Shown: in pieces, positions 40,467 to 50,159 of the stretch
Layout: each line of letters starts with the position of its first letter
Position numbering within the stretch: the first letter of the stretch is position 1
Assembly (NCBI GenBank): GCA_003427395.1
Contig: BFEA01000675.1
Coordinates: 506,531 to 566,804, forward strand
Reading direction: 5' to 3'
Length of the DNA stretch: 60,274 nt
From: Chara braunii
Lineage: Eukaryota; Streptophyta; Charophyceae; Charales; Characeae
Notes under the pieces: model-generated
What the model saw: the letters and a program-made list of their open reading frames with translations, nothing else
The model's database searches: none
What the model was told of the DNA's origin: nothing
Program-made: the position numbers and the translations under genes

Positions 40467-41971
40467 TCATTCTGAGTCCTCGACAAACGCATCGTAGGCA
40501 AGCAAGGCAAAATGATTCCTAGAATACTCTGTCGCAGTGAGCCTTGCAGAGATCTTAGGCGTAGCATTAGTGGCGATTTGTCGCTCGTGGACTTTAACAA
40601 CGCGCGGTGCGCTGCGTAGCAGTTCTTGCTTGGAAATCCAGTACAGATCATCTAACGGATGATACATAAAGTGAACCTGGTACTTTTTGTTGCGTCCCTT
40701 CCCTACATGCCGTTTAATTCGGTCTATCTCATGCCCGCCTTTGATCGCGCGAGGGATCATATCTTCGCGATAATCGAATGTCTTAGTATCACAGGGGAGG
40801 TACAATTTGGATGCGTGGAACACGGGGTATGTCCACAGATGAGCAGGCACATCAACGACGTACGAAGGGCCAAAGTGATGTTCACCAATCACATTCAAAA
40901 CTTCCCAGGGCCCATAATAGAGTGCGAGAAGTTTGCGTGAAACTCCTGCTTCTTCTGAGAATTCAGACATCTTGACCCAGACATAGCTTCCTACCTGAAC
41001 TTCCGACGGTCGACGCTTCTTGTTCGCATGATGGATCATGGTGTGTTGTCGCTTGGTCATAGCTGTAATGGCAACTTTTAGCAAGCGATCATACTTGGCC
41101 CTGAAGCCAGGTCTGCTGGGTGTTAAACTAGTTGGCTGCTCAGGGAATAGGTAATAGAGCAGATTCCGGATCTGTCAACTGTAATGCAGCCTGTTGGGTG
41201 TCATGCCGGTGGCGAAGTAGACGGAGTTGTTGTAGAACCCCTTAACGAAATACAGCTCTTCATCCCATGTTTCCTGATCCGGAATAATCAAAGTGCGAAG
41301 AAGTTGAAACACAGTTTGGTTGATCTCCTCAGCCAAACCGTTGGCTTTGGGGTGTTGATCGGATGTCATACACAGCTTGATCCCCAATTGAGACGTGAAG
41401 TTCTTCCATTCAGTACTAATGAAGCGCGGATCTCGATCATTCACAAGAGTCTTCGGGGTTCTGAACTGCAGATTATGAATGTACTTCTGTTGGAACTCAC
41501 GAATCACTAGTTCTGTTAGGGCGTGAGGCGGCAAAGGGATCAGGTTGAGGAACTTAGAAAATCGGTCAACAATCACCATGACCTGTGAGTAGCCGTTCTT
41601 ACTTACCTTTCTCATGTCGGTGAAGTCGATGGAGACAGACTCCCTGGGACCATCTGGAATGGGTAGGGGTGTGAGTAGCCCCATCGACTTTTGTCTGCAT
41701 GGTTTGATTTGTTAACAAACTTGACATTCAGCCACAAACTTTTCGGCAGTCCCTTTCATGTCAGGCCAATCAATCTGTCTCAGCAAATTTGCATACGTCT
41801 TTGCCATGCCGAAGTGTCCGCTCCGGCCATGAGCCAAATCCAGAAATTGCGTGCGGAGAGGCTCATGGTTGGGCACACACAAACGGTCGTGGTTCCTGTA
41901 GCGACGAAAAATCAGTCCTTCATACTCGTGAAAATCAGGCTGACTGCTACGGTCAGCCTGCAGCTGCTCAA
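40467..41971 (-). pseudogene. Integrase with chromodomain-like tail (Ty3/gypsy pol)
   Basis: The region begins with the HHCC zinc-binding part, LAHGRSGHFGMAKT ... AECQVC (to 41715). The catalytic core follows, with SVSIDFTDM (first Asp), LVNDRDPRFIS (second) and NGLAEEINQT (Glu), the last two giving D-x35-E. LYYGPWEV is a GPY/F-like motif. HEIDRIKRHVGKGRNKKYQV then HPLDDLYWISKQELL resembles a chromodomain (strands, Trp, C-terminal helix), which in chromoviruses steers integration to marked chromatin. The frame is continuous with RT and RNase H and is interrupted by TAA at 41712-41714 and TGA at 41175-41177. Catalytic residues are intact, but no full-length product is possible. Confidence 0.92.
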
Positions 41972-42590
41972 GGATGGAACTAAGCTCCGCATCATTGGCG
42001 GTGTGCTCTACGAGCTCCTCCTTCAGTTTCTTCGGGAGGTCGTAGGATTTGACAAGGCAAGTCATGTACTCTGGGTGGCGAGACAAAGCGCCAGCTACTC
42101 GGTTATAACGGTCATTTTTTTGTCTTAACTCAAAATCGAAAATGTCAATTTCATGGAACCAGCGAAGCAAGGTAGGGGACAAGATAGTTTGTTGTTTGAT
42201 CCACTTCACAGTTTCATGATCCGAGAATACTTTGAAGTGGCGTCCCAAAAGATAGTGTTTTCAGTGATCCAACGCCATACGCAAAGCATAAAGCTCACGC
42301 ATATAAGTGGAAGTGGCTACCTTTATGCTGGGCATGCGTTTGCTGTAGTACTTGAGCGGTCGTAAGCCATCGCCGTCATCTTGCTATAACATTGTGCCGA
42401 TTCCATACTGGCTCGCATCCGCAGTAACTACGAATGTCATTTTGGGATCTGTGATGCGGAGTACTTGGTAACTTACCAAGGCTTCTTTTAAATCTTGAAA
42501 GGCGTTCGTGCACGCGTTGTCCCAAGAATAGGGAACATTTTTACTGGTCAACTGCGATAATGGACGAGCAACAATAGAGAAGCGGGGCAC
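41972..42590 (-). pseudogene. RNase H domain (Ty3/gypsy pol)
   Basis: TADASQYGIGTML supplies the first Asp, MRELYALRMAL the Glu and VFSDHETVKWI the next Asp. The last one, normally in VADALSR, reads VAGALSR here (Asp to Gly near 42085). RNase H removes the RNA template during reverse transcription. The frame is the same as RT and integrase, broken by TAG at 42384-42386 and TGA at 42261-42263. The Asp-to-Gly change alone would be expected to impair activity. Confidence 0.9.
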
Positions 42591-42596
42591 AAACTT

Positions 42597-43684
42597 TCGA
42601 TATTATGACGCGAGATCAAGAAAGGAACGCAGGTCGCGAATATTTGAGGGTTGAGGTCAATTGTGTATGACCTCAACCTTGGTTGCCTCAGGCTCAAGGC
42701 CTGTAGCAGACAACCGATGCCCAAGATAGATGACGCTATTCTTCCCAACCTCATATTTATCTAGGTTGAGATGGAGTTGCGTCTTCTTGAGGATAGTGAG
42801 CACTTCCTCAAGGTGCTTGAGGTGTTCCTCCATGGATTTGCTGAAGATCAGGATATCATCGAGGTAGACCACCACGAACCGGCCAATCTGTTCGCGGAGG
42901 ACCTTGTCCATGAGGCTTTGGAAGGTGGCTGGTGTGTTCGTTAGACCGAAGGGCATTACGGTAAACTCATAAAGCCCATCGCATGTTTTGAACGCAGTCT
43001 TGTGCTGGTCCGCGGGATCGACTTCAATCTGGTGGTAACCAGACTTCAGATCGATCTTGGAGAAGACCTTGCACCCAACTGCGGCGTCAAGCAAGTCATC
43101 TATGTAGGACAAGGGATAGGCGTTCTTTCTTGTGATGCGGTTCAGACCGCAATAGTCAATAACATGCGAAGTTTGTCTCCCTTCTTCAGAACAAACAAGA
43201 CAGGAGCACCAAATTCAGACCCACTAGGCTTGATCCACCCTGTGTCGATCATTTCATCGATCTGTCACTGGAGTTCCTCCAGCTCGCCAGGTCTCATTCG
43301 GTATACGCAGGCCTTGGGAGGAACAACACCCTTGACCAACTCGATGGTGTGTCGGACCGATTGCGTGGGGACTCCACGTGGCTTGGCCAGAACTTTTAGG
43401 AACCAATCAAGTAGGTTTCGGATGTCTGGTGGAACTTGAGGGGGTGGAGGATCAGCAAAGGGATCACCAAGATCCGGTCGCAGGTCGCGTATAGAGACGA
43501 CCGAATCCGAAGTAGGGTCATTAGAACCATTAGAGGATAGAGAAATAGAGGTGTCAGGACTCGGGAGTAGTATTACTAGAAGTAGTACCACTAGTTGAAG
43601 TACAAAGTAGATGGCACATGGGCAGGATGAACGAAGGCAACATACAACTGTTTGTCCTCCTTGTGCTTGCGCCATTTCTTGCAA
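42597..43684 (-). pseudogene. Reverse transcriptase (Ty3/gypsy pol)
   Basis: An N-terminal linker ends in PPKACVYRMRPGELEELQ, the usual entry to gypsy RT, then stops at 43265. Palm sequence GAPVLFVLKKGDKLRM is followed by a frameshift near 43165. From DYCGLNRIT onward (43159) the frame runs without further shifts to the element end. VFSKIDLKSGYHQI contains the first catalytic Asp and VVVYLDDILIFSKS the YxDD box; VMPFGLTNTPATFQ is the fingers/palm motif between them. TGA at 42657-42659 sits where gypsy RTs have Trp (N-W-P-x-P), and TAA at 42603-42605 where they have Tyr. Function: copies the element RNA into DNA. Confidence 0.93.
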
Positions 43685-44226
43685 AACTTCATAGCATTTA
43701 GAAAAGTCACTGGGGATTCGTGCTTCTCATCCAAGAGGATGGGAAGCTCGTTCCCTTGAGCATCTTTGATCATGAAAAGTGACTCCTTCCACTTGGTCCA
43801 CTCACATTGGGACTGCAGCCAGCTCAAGCCAAAAATGGCATCGAAGGGACACTTGTCAAGGACATAGAAGTTTAACGCGTGGGTGACAGTTTTGTCCTTG
43901 TCAAAGGTAGTGCGCACATCTTTGACTGCATGCGTAGACGAAACAACCTCTTTGTTACCAACTTGGGTTCGGCAAGGGTTCTACAAGGCCACTTGCTTCA
44001 TCCCCAAGCCAGCCTTGCGTATCCCGTTCGGTGACATGAAATTAGTCGTGGCACCACAGTCAACCAAAACATGGAGATAGTAGTGGTTTATGAGAAGTTT
44101 GAAGAAGATAAACTTCACGGTCCCTTGGGCAAGCTGTTGTTTCATCTCAGCCCAATGCTCCAAGTGGTAGTGGAAGTCGACTGCCCCAGACTCCTCCCAA
44201 GGCTCGACATACAAAACATTACTCAC
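43591..44226 (-). pseudogene. Aspartic protease (Ty3/gypsy pol)
   Basis: HVLVDCGATTNFMS is a retropepsin active site with DCGA in place of the usual DSGA or DTGA. CPFDAIFGLSWLQSQ is the later I-x-G-x-x-W-L motif. The two parts are in one frame separated by a TAG between 43981 and 43918. The enzyme would process Gag and Pol. It lies between Gag and RT in the expected order; Gag, protease and RT are now each in a different frame. Confidence 0.85.
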
Positions 44227-44287
44227 CTCAGCCTTGTCTTAAGCAGATGGTTGGGCTTCAAGGGAGGACTGTTGATGTGCATCAGAT

Positions 44288-45908
44288 TCAGTCTCCCCTA
44301 CTGTAGAGTTTGCTGAAGTTGATTCTACGGCCGGTTCTGGTTTCCCTGCAGCCTATAACAATCTTGTACCTTATGGTTTGTTTTTGACAATGCAAGCATA
44401 CCCCCTTCTTGAGTCTACCGCGCTTGTCATTTTCAGTAATCCGGAGGTCGACCCAAGGTTTAGTAGTCGCATCCTCTGGTTTAGGTGGGATCTTGACTCG
44501 TTTGGGAAGTTGGACATAGTTTTTTCCTGCACTCCGATTCGGCCCCTTTGTATTGGCAGTCTTTTTGAAGGCAGTAAATTTTTCTTCTTCGTGGTTTGCG
44601 TCAGACTCATGGGCCGAAGAACAAGTTGTATAAGGGTCCTGTTCTTGGTCGTCACCAAGAGTGGAGTCCTCTGCATCAGCTTCTTCTTCAACCTCCACCA
44701 GGTCATGCACAGCAAAACGGTTACTGCCTTTGAACCGCCTGTCACCCATGGGTTTTTTGCTGCCTGTTGTGGTGAGGAGGTCTATAGCCTCAAGACTGAC
44801 TATGTCCTTCATTAAGGTGAATCAGTTAGTGTAAACAATGAAGTCCCTGCCCAAGCGATTAGTAAAGTTGGTGGGAGCCGCGCCTTTGACCACATCCAAG
44901 CAAGATTGAGCAGTCAATTCCAATCTGGGTGTCACGAACATCTTGCTAAGGTAGGTCTGCAGGCTTTTCATGGAGCCCGTTCACTTGCTGCGCTTGATTT
45001 TGTCAAGCTGGATTTTTGCCCTTGCTGTGGCGTGTGGATCCAGGTACTGGAAATAAGGAGTTCCTCGAGGGAGGCAATCGGGGTGGCCTTAAGCCATCTT
45101 GTTAGTTCAATTTTAGGAATCCCAGCTCGCGTAGCTTGGACCTCTAAGAAGCCCCGCACGACGAGCTCGACATTCATTCCCATGATCAGGGACTGGGTCT
45201 CTGGTTGAGTCCCCAGAACCTCAAAATATGCCCTCATGGAGCGGATCCAGGACTCGATGTCTTCTTTGCCGTCATACTTAGATGGTATTTGAACCGCCTT
45301 ACGATCCACATAGGAACCGGCGTAGCTGGGACCAGCTCCTGCTGGTTCCAATCTTGAGGTTGCACCAGTTGCAGAATTTCCGGCCTCGTTGCTTGTCACA
45401 GCAACAACGGAATCTGCACCTGTTGCAGGTCCCGAGGGGGTTGTCATCACATTCTAGGACAAAGATACAGTAAGAGAGGTAGAGGTGGTTTCAATTGCAG
45501 CTTCTGGTCTAGGGGTAGAGGAAGAGGATTGGCCACTTGGGCTTGTCACAGCTCGGCCACCTCCTTTGTCAGTTCATAGTACTTGCGGGTCATATCAGTC
45601 ATATCATCCTGAAGTGTTCGCAACTTTGCGAAGACTTAAGCGATCTGAGTCGTATGATCTTCAAGATTCCTGACTTGAACAAGGGCGGTGAGTATAGACT
45701 GCAACTGTTTCCCACACTGCTCCTCAGTCAGTGAGGGAACAGTCTCTAGGATGACGACGTGTCTTTTCAGCAATGACTCCTTCCTTTTCATCTCTACCTC
45801 CTGTTTCCTTTTGGTTGCACTATCTAGGAGTGCTTGTAGATACGGTTTTTCCACATCACTGGTTGCATCTAACAAGGTCCACCATTGCACTGAAGTTAGC
45901 TGAGTCAT
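44288..45908 (-). pseudogene. Gag of the Ty3/gypsy element
   Basis: It starts MTQLTSVQWWTLL at 45908 and continues as a coiled-coil-like segment (to about 45480) with TAA and TGA interruptions. A capsid-type region follows: VQIPSKYDGKEDIESWIRSM then MNVELVVRGFLEVQATR (45270-45100), where a shift moves the trace to another frame through YLDPHATARAKIQLDKIK. An acidic/basic linker leads to a CCHC zinc knuckle at about 44398-44340. Its ligands are all present, but a one-base shift separates C-x2-C from H-x4-C. Gag forms the particle and binds RNA. Several stops and at least two shifts make it non-functional. Confidence 0.85.
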
Positions 45909-46634
45909 TTTCTGACCGTTAGTATTGACACGTGGGTGAGAGAGTCACCCATCAACAAAAGAATCAATTAGACTCTCAAGAGGTTCATTCCCCTTCTCAC
46001 TTGGACGAACACTCCTTTTCCCAGTCCTTGCCCACTCCAGACGGTCACTTTCCCTCCCTCCCTTCTCTCTCTCCCTCCTCTTTCTCTCTTCTTTTTGGCG
46101 GCGGGTCTCCACGGGCATCAAAAATGAACTCAGAAAAACAGACTTGAAAGCTCAGAGAAGAGAAGGTAAAACTCCTAGTCGGAGCGACATTTCATTTGGA
46201 CGTAGAGAGTAGCAAACCAAAGAAAATCAAAGAAGTTCAAACGAGAGGTCTGATCCAGCGACCCAGTTTGATCAGACAACATACGAGGTCCTCTCAAGTT
46301 CTGTCTGACCAGCTCCGTGACCGTACAGCAAATCAGACAACGAGTGACTAAATGCAACAATGAAGAATTGAGTGGTGTACAGGGTGCGAGTCAAGCCACG
46401 GACAGTACAACCAAAAGACATGCGAAACGTCTCAGCCGAGATCCCCTCGGCAGTGAGTGTCCTAACCAAGAAGAAAGAACTCTGTAACACAATCAGAAGA
46501 CAATGGACTAATGTCTAACCAATTGGGGCCCAAAGGGCTCTTCTTGTTTGGGACCGGTCCCACTGGGTTCCTTAGGTCCCACATAGGTCGTGGTCAGGTC
46601 CCAACCAAGAGGAGTCCCTCATGGACTTAGTTCA

Positions 46635-47342
46635 TTTTTTTTTATTTTTTTTTTATTTTTTTTTAAGGGTTGTAGAGGTGTCGGGGGTTATGACCCAGGG
46701 AGGATGTCTGACAGAGGGTTTTCCGCGCCGGGGTCAGCCCTACTGTCGGTGCAGCGGGCCCACCCACTACCTAGTGATCACTCAAGGAAGGAGCTCATAA
46801 CCCTCGCAACCCACCCAGGAGTATCAACCCAGACCGGCGCTATCAGGCCGATGCGTCAGGGGTCACCCATCTCAAACTCAGGGCTTCACCTCCATGCGGC
46901 ACCTCGGTCAGGAGGCGTCAATTGCACCACAGTCACCGTGGTGCTACAGGGACGCGTCGGCTTCTGCTAGGAGAGGGGTGACCCCCTCATTCCACCCGCA
47001 CGCATCCCACTGAGTCTGCCCCTCCCGAAGTCGTTCCCCCCCCATGGCCTCGACAACCCCAAGGGGAGGCACACGCTCGACCGTTACGGTGACCCAGGAT
47101 GTACGGTTGGGAATTCAGCATCCGATGGGCACCCTGGCGGGTGGATCCCCAGTTCAGACTTGCAGAGCCCCGTGTACATCCGTGCCCCTGGAAACATGCG
47201 CACTCAGTGCGTGAATGGTAGTGCGTCAACCTAACGCCATGCCGACGGCATATGCAGGAGGTTGCGGATTTGAACCTGCAACCTCAAGCCACAATGTGCA
47301 TTTCCAATCGGTGCCCTAACCACTGGGTCATCCGCCACTCAC
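46635..47342 (-). mobile_element. tRNA-derived SINE with 9-bp target duplication
   Basis: Reading minus from 47342, the head GTGAGTGGCGGATGACCCAG then TGGTTAGGGC contains a Pol III A box. GGTTCAAATCC about 45 bp further (47276-47266) is a B box. The 3' end is an A-rich tail (46667-46635). CTTAGTTCA is present on both sides (46626-46634 and 47343-47351), a retroposition duplication. Length 708 bp is large for a SINE, so the body may include extra sequence. It is inserted in the leader of the Ty3/gypsy element in the same orientation. Confidence 0.9.
47266..47330 (-). promoter_or_regulatory. SINE internal Pol III promoter (A and B boxes)
   Basis: A box at 47330-47320 (TGACCCAGTGG) and B box at 47276-47266 (GGTTCAAATCC, close to the GGTTCGANTCC consensus), with tRNA-like spacing. 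Confidence 0.85.
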
Positions 47343-48075
47343 CTTAGTTCAGTTCCTACTGTATTGAAAAACGAAATTTCAACTTCCGGCAGAACCTATA
47401 GACTACAACCGTTCAGAGATGAAAAACAAAGAATTGTAGACAGACTCGGCATTTAGATCAAGATACGTCATTTTTCATCCATCAGGTGAGTTGGTAGATC
47501 ACATGCATTCAATCCAACAATCAAGACCAGAGAAGAGTAGGAAAAGCAACCCAGAGTACCCCAACATGACAAACCATACCATACACACACACATGGGCAT
47601 CGCGTAGGTGCACGGTACTCACCTGAGTGGCCTTGAGCTTCGAGATGAATAGAACTCACCCCCCTCTCATGTGATCCTCCTGACCCTTCTAACGCTACCC
47701 CTACACTAGTGTCCTATCTCCTAGGAGGGTCTGACTCCAACACCAATTTGAAAGTGCAACGCCGGATCCCCCGTCGATGTTGAAGAACAAAGTAGCAACT
47801 TGTAGTCCATAGATGCTAAGTGGCCACTGACCCTCAAGCTCGCCTACTTGAGGGCAACCCTTAAGTTGCCAAGTGTCTCCCTTCATTCGGGTTCCAGGTG
47901 CGAGTGCCTCTCACTGTCGCCTCTCTCAAATTGTCGCATGAAGCCTCCTCGAAATGTCTTTGCCACCCTAATCTCACTCTCAAGCAACCTGGTTAGGTTC
48001 AACGTCGACCCTACGTGACCTAGCCAGGCGGGGCAGCTTCCCTCAACCACGCTGCCCCACTTCCCTTAACCAACC

Positions 48076-48122
48076 AACCCTAACCCTAGTGTTGGCCTCA
48101 ACCACTTAGGTTAGGGTTAGGG
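48076..48122. repeat. Inverted telomere-like words near the PBS
   Basis: AACCCTAACCCTA (48076-48088) and TTAGGGTTAGGG (48111-48122) can pair as a 12-bp stem with a loop of about 22 bases. The stem starts about 35 bases downstream of the PBS in the element RNA. Confidence 0.75.
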
Positions 48123-48156
48123 TAGCAAAGTCAACTCTCACCAACAAGTGGAATCC

Positions 48157-48168
48157 GCTCTAATACCA
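48157..48168 (-). promoter_or_regulatory. Primer-binding site, tRNA-iMet type
   Basis: The minus strand reads TGGTATTAGAGC one base after the CATAACA end of the 5' LTR. The canonical initiator-Met PBS is TGGTATCAGAGC, so there is one mismatch. Confidence 0.88.
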
Positions 48169-48169
48169 A

Positions 48170-49499
48170 TGTTATGATTTTGGCCAATTTCGAGATACAC
48201 ATCCATCAGATAGTACAATGCCACCCAATTGCAGAAAGAAAAGGATAAACTTGAGAGGAGAGAGAGGATTAGAAGAAGAAGAAGAAGTAAGAAAGAAGAA
48301 GAAGATGGTGTATACCAGCAAAGACAAATGACAAGGGTCTTCTTCTTCGCCCAACAATCTCCTCCTCCGTATCTCCCCCCTCTCTTATTCATACAAGAAA
48401 TAATAATACAATGTTGAATGGCTGATCCAGAATCAAAATCCGAGTTCCTCTTCTACTGCAGGTATCACTTGAGGTCCACCATAGCCATGGCCGCCTCTCC
48501 CACTCTTCACTCCCAAAGGTCGAGGCTATGGCGGACTACTAGGCCTTGCTCAAATGCCCAAAGGACAACCCAAAGCAGCTATGGCTGCTCTAGCTCAGGC
48601 CGCCATGCCTGACCTGGCCTCGAAGCTTCTTGAAGTAGCTCTCCCTAGTTGGGGACTCCCTGCTACAGCGCCCACCAAGGTGATGAAGATGGTTGCCGCC
48701 ATAGCCAGGTAAGTACCCCTGGCGCTCCTCCCCCTTCCTTCCTTCTTCCTCCCTCGTGTCCTTTTCCTCCCTCCCCAGCAGCGCTGCTCTTCAAGTTGCA
48801 TAGCGTTGCTCCAGCCAGTGCTCCGCCCAGTGTGTCGCCAAACTTGCACACCGAAAAAGAGGCCGAACTCTCCGCCCGGCCAGAAGATATAGCGGTCTGC
48901 TTTGCCTCCTGGGCGGTGACTTCCAGGCCGCTCGGCCTCCCAAGCAACCGGTACCTCCTCCCTTTCGGAGGGAAACATCATTGCAAACTCTGATATTGCT
49001 CGTACAGGCCCTAGACCGAGACTGGTTGGACTGATATCCGCCTAGACCTAACCTATAGCTACTGGGCCTCTAAAAATGCCACTTTTGTCTTTTTCTTCTC
49101 GGCTTCCTGTACCCGCACATCTACCCCTTCAGGGTGCGATACCGGCCTACCCACTACTTGAGTGTTTTTCCTGTTGCAATCCCTCACTGTTACGGCCAAA
49201 GGTAAGTACCGGCCCTGAGGGCCCAATGAACGAGCAAGTGCCCAGACAGGCGACACACATACTCATGCCAACCAGCACTTAGACAGACACGGTCACACAC
49301 ACACCCAAGTCAACCAACATTCAGACAGGCATGGTCACACAGACACTCAAGCCAACCAGCACTCAGACAGACATGCAGTCTAGCAAGCGTGCACACACAG
49401 ACTTAGTAGTAGGCGGGAAATTCAGCAAGGCATTCAGTCTATGAGCAAAACTCAGAAATCAGTTGTGTGTTTCAGTCCATGTTTAGACGGGTCATCATA
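48170..49499 (-). repeat. 5' LTR of the Ty3/gypsy element
   Basis: It pairs with 38767-40425. It ends in CATAACA beside the PBS, while its outer end reads TATGATGACCC on minus where the other LTR has TGTGATGACCC, a G-to-A change of the terminal TG. It lacks the MITE and so preserves the empty site at 48630-48632. It retains the three 44-bp units near 49262-49375. The two LTRs differ by many point changes and small indels, including AGCAGCTATGGCTGCTCT only here. Confidence 0.93.
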
Positions 49500-49749
49500 G
49501 TCTACCTGATGTCGCCTTGTGAAGGTGTGCACTCTCCATAAAGTTGTTTTGTGGAGAGGTCTGAGGACCACCCTCCACACACCGCCATGCCCAGGCGGGG
49601 AAACCGAAAACACTCTCCACAATTTATGTCGACGGTGTGGCGAGCCGTCTGACACATTTTGCATTAATTTCGCAAAGTTGGCGAATAAGTGCAACCAGGC
49701 GCCTACTCGCCAAACTTGGCGTATGGCGAGTAGTGCAACTAGGCCCTTA

Positions 49750-49830
49750 TTACAGACTTATCGAAGGACGGGGTCAGGGTACTGATCCAGGGTCCAATTT
49801 GTGTAGCTGGTGTAGTTGTCACCGTTGTAC
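49750..49830. repeat. Tandem repeat at the insertion target, right part
   Basis: GTAGCTGGTGTAGTTGTCACC and ACTTATCGAAGGACGGGGTC continue the repeat seen at 38540-38626. Deleting the MITE and one TTA restores TGTCACCTTATTACAGACTT, in register with the unit before it. Confidence 0.7.
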
Positions 49831-50087
49831 TTGATAAGATCATACGAGGGGACAGAGGATATTTGACTCTCTATCTCATACTAGCGAAAAAAAATAGGCT
49901 AGCAACTAGTGCATCAACTTGCATATCAACTACGCTGTCACATAGGCTATCAAGTCACCTATCAAATGCTCCAGTCTATTCGTGGGGAGCAGCACGTGCT
50001 GGGAACTGGGCGCAACGTCCCATATAGAATTACACAAGTCATTTGAGATACCGGGGTCATTACCGAGCTTCGGCAGAGAATCAATCT

Positions 50088-50120
50088 GAGAACTATTGAG
50101 AACTATTGAGAACTATTCAA
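50088..50120. repeat. GAACTATTGA short tandem repeat
   Basis: Three consecutive copies of GAACTATT(G/C)A. Confidence 0.9.
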
Positions 50121-50159
50121 GAAATTCAAGAGAATTAAAAAGAGGTTGGAAAACTATGA

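Larger units (their letters stand above)
45909..48156 (-). other. Leader of the Ty3/gypsy element
   Basis: About 2.2 kb between the PBS and the first Gag codon, including the 708-bp SINE, so about 1.5 kb originally. No additional coding motif was found. A CT-rich run lies at 46045-46095 and telomere-like inverted words at 48076-48122. Confidence 0.6.
38767..49499 (-). mobile_element. Ty3/gypsy LTR retrotransposon, minus strand
   Basis: The element has two LTRs (38767-40425 and 48170-49499) and a 5-bp target duplication GTCTA (38762-38766 and 49500-49504). A tRNA-iMet-like PBS adjoins the right LTR and a PPT adjoins the left. Between them, in minus-strand order, are Gag, protease, RT, RNase H, integrase and a chromodomain-like tail, the Ty3/gypsy order. 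It is structurally complete but coding-dead. It carries two later insertions, a Harbinger MITE in the 3' LTR and a SINE in the leader. LTRs differ visibly, so the insertion is not recent. Confidence 0.95.
38630..49746. mobile_element. Tourist-like MITE split by a Ty3/gypsy insertion
   Basis: GGGCCTAGTTGCACTACTC (38630-38648) and its perfect inverse (49728-49746) are 19-bp TIRs flanked by TTA on both sides (38627-38629, 49747-49749), a PIF/Harbinger Tourist signature. Without the 10.7-kb insertion the MITE is about 379 bp (38630-38766 plus 49505-49746). A diverged second TIR copy, GGCCTGGTTGCACTTACTC, lies inside each end (38705-38726, 49680-49703). Confidence 0.93.

Noticed and set aside
47230-47342. 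A functional tRNA gene
   Set aside because: A and B boxes are present, but the sequence does not fold into a clear cloverleaf by eye. It forms the head of an element with an A-rich tail and target duplication, so a SINE explains it better.
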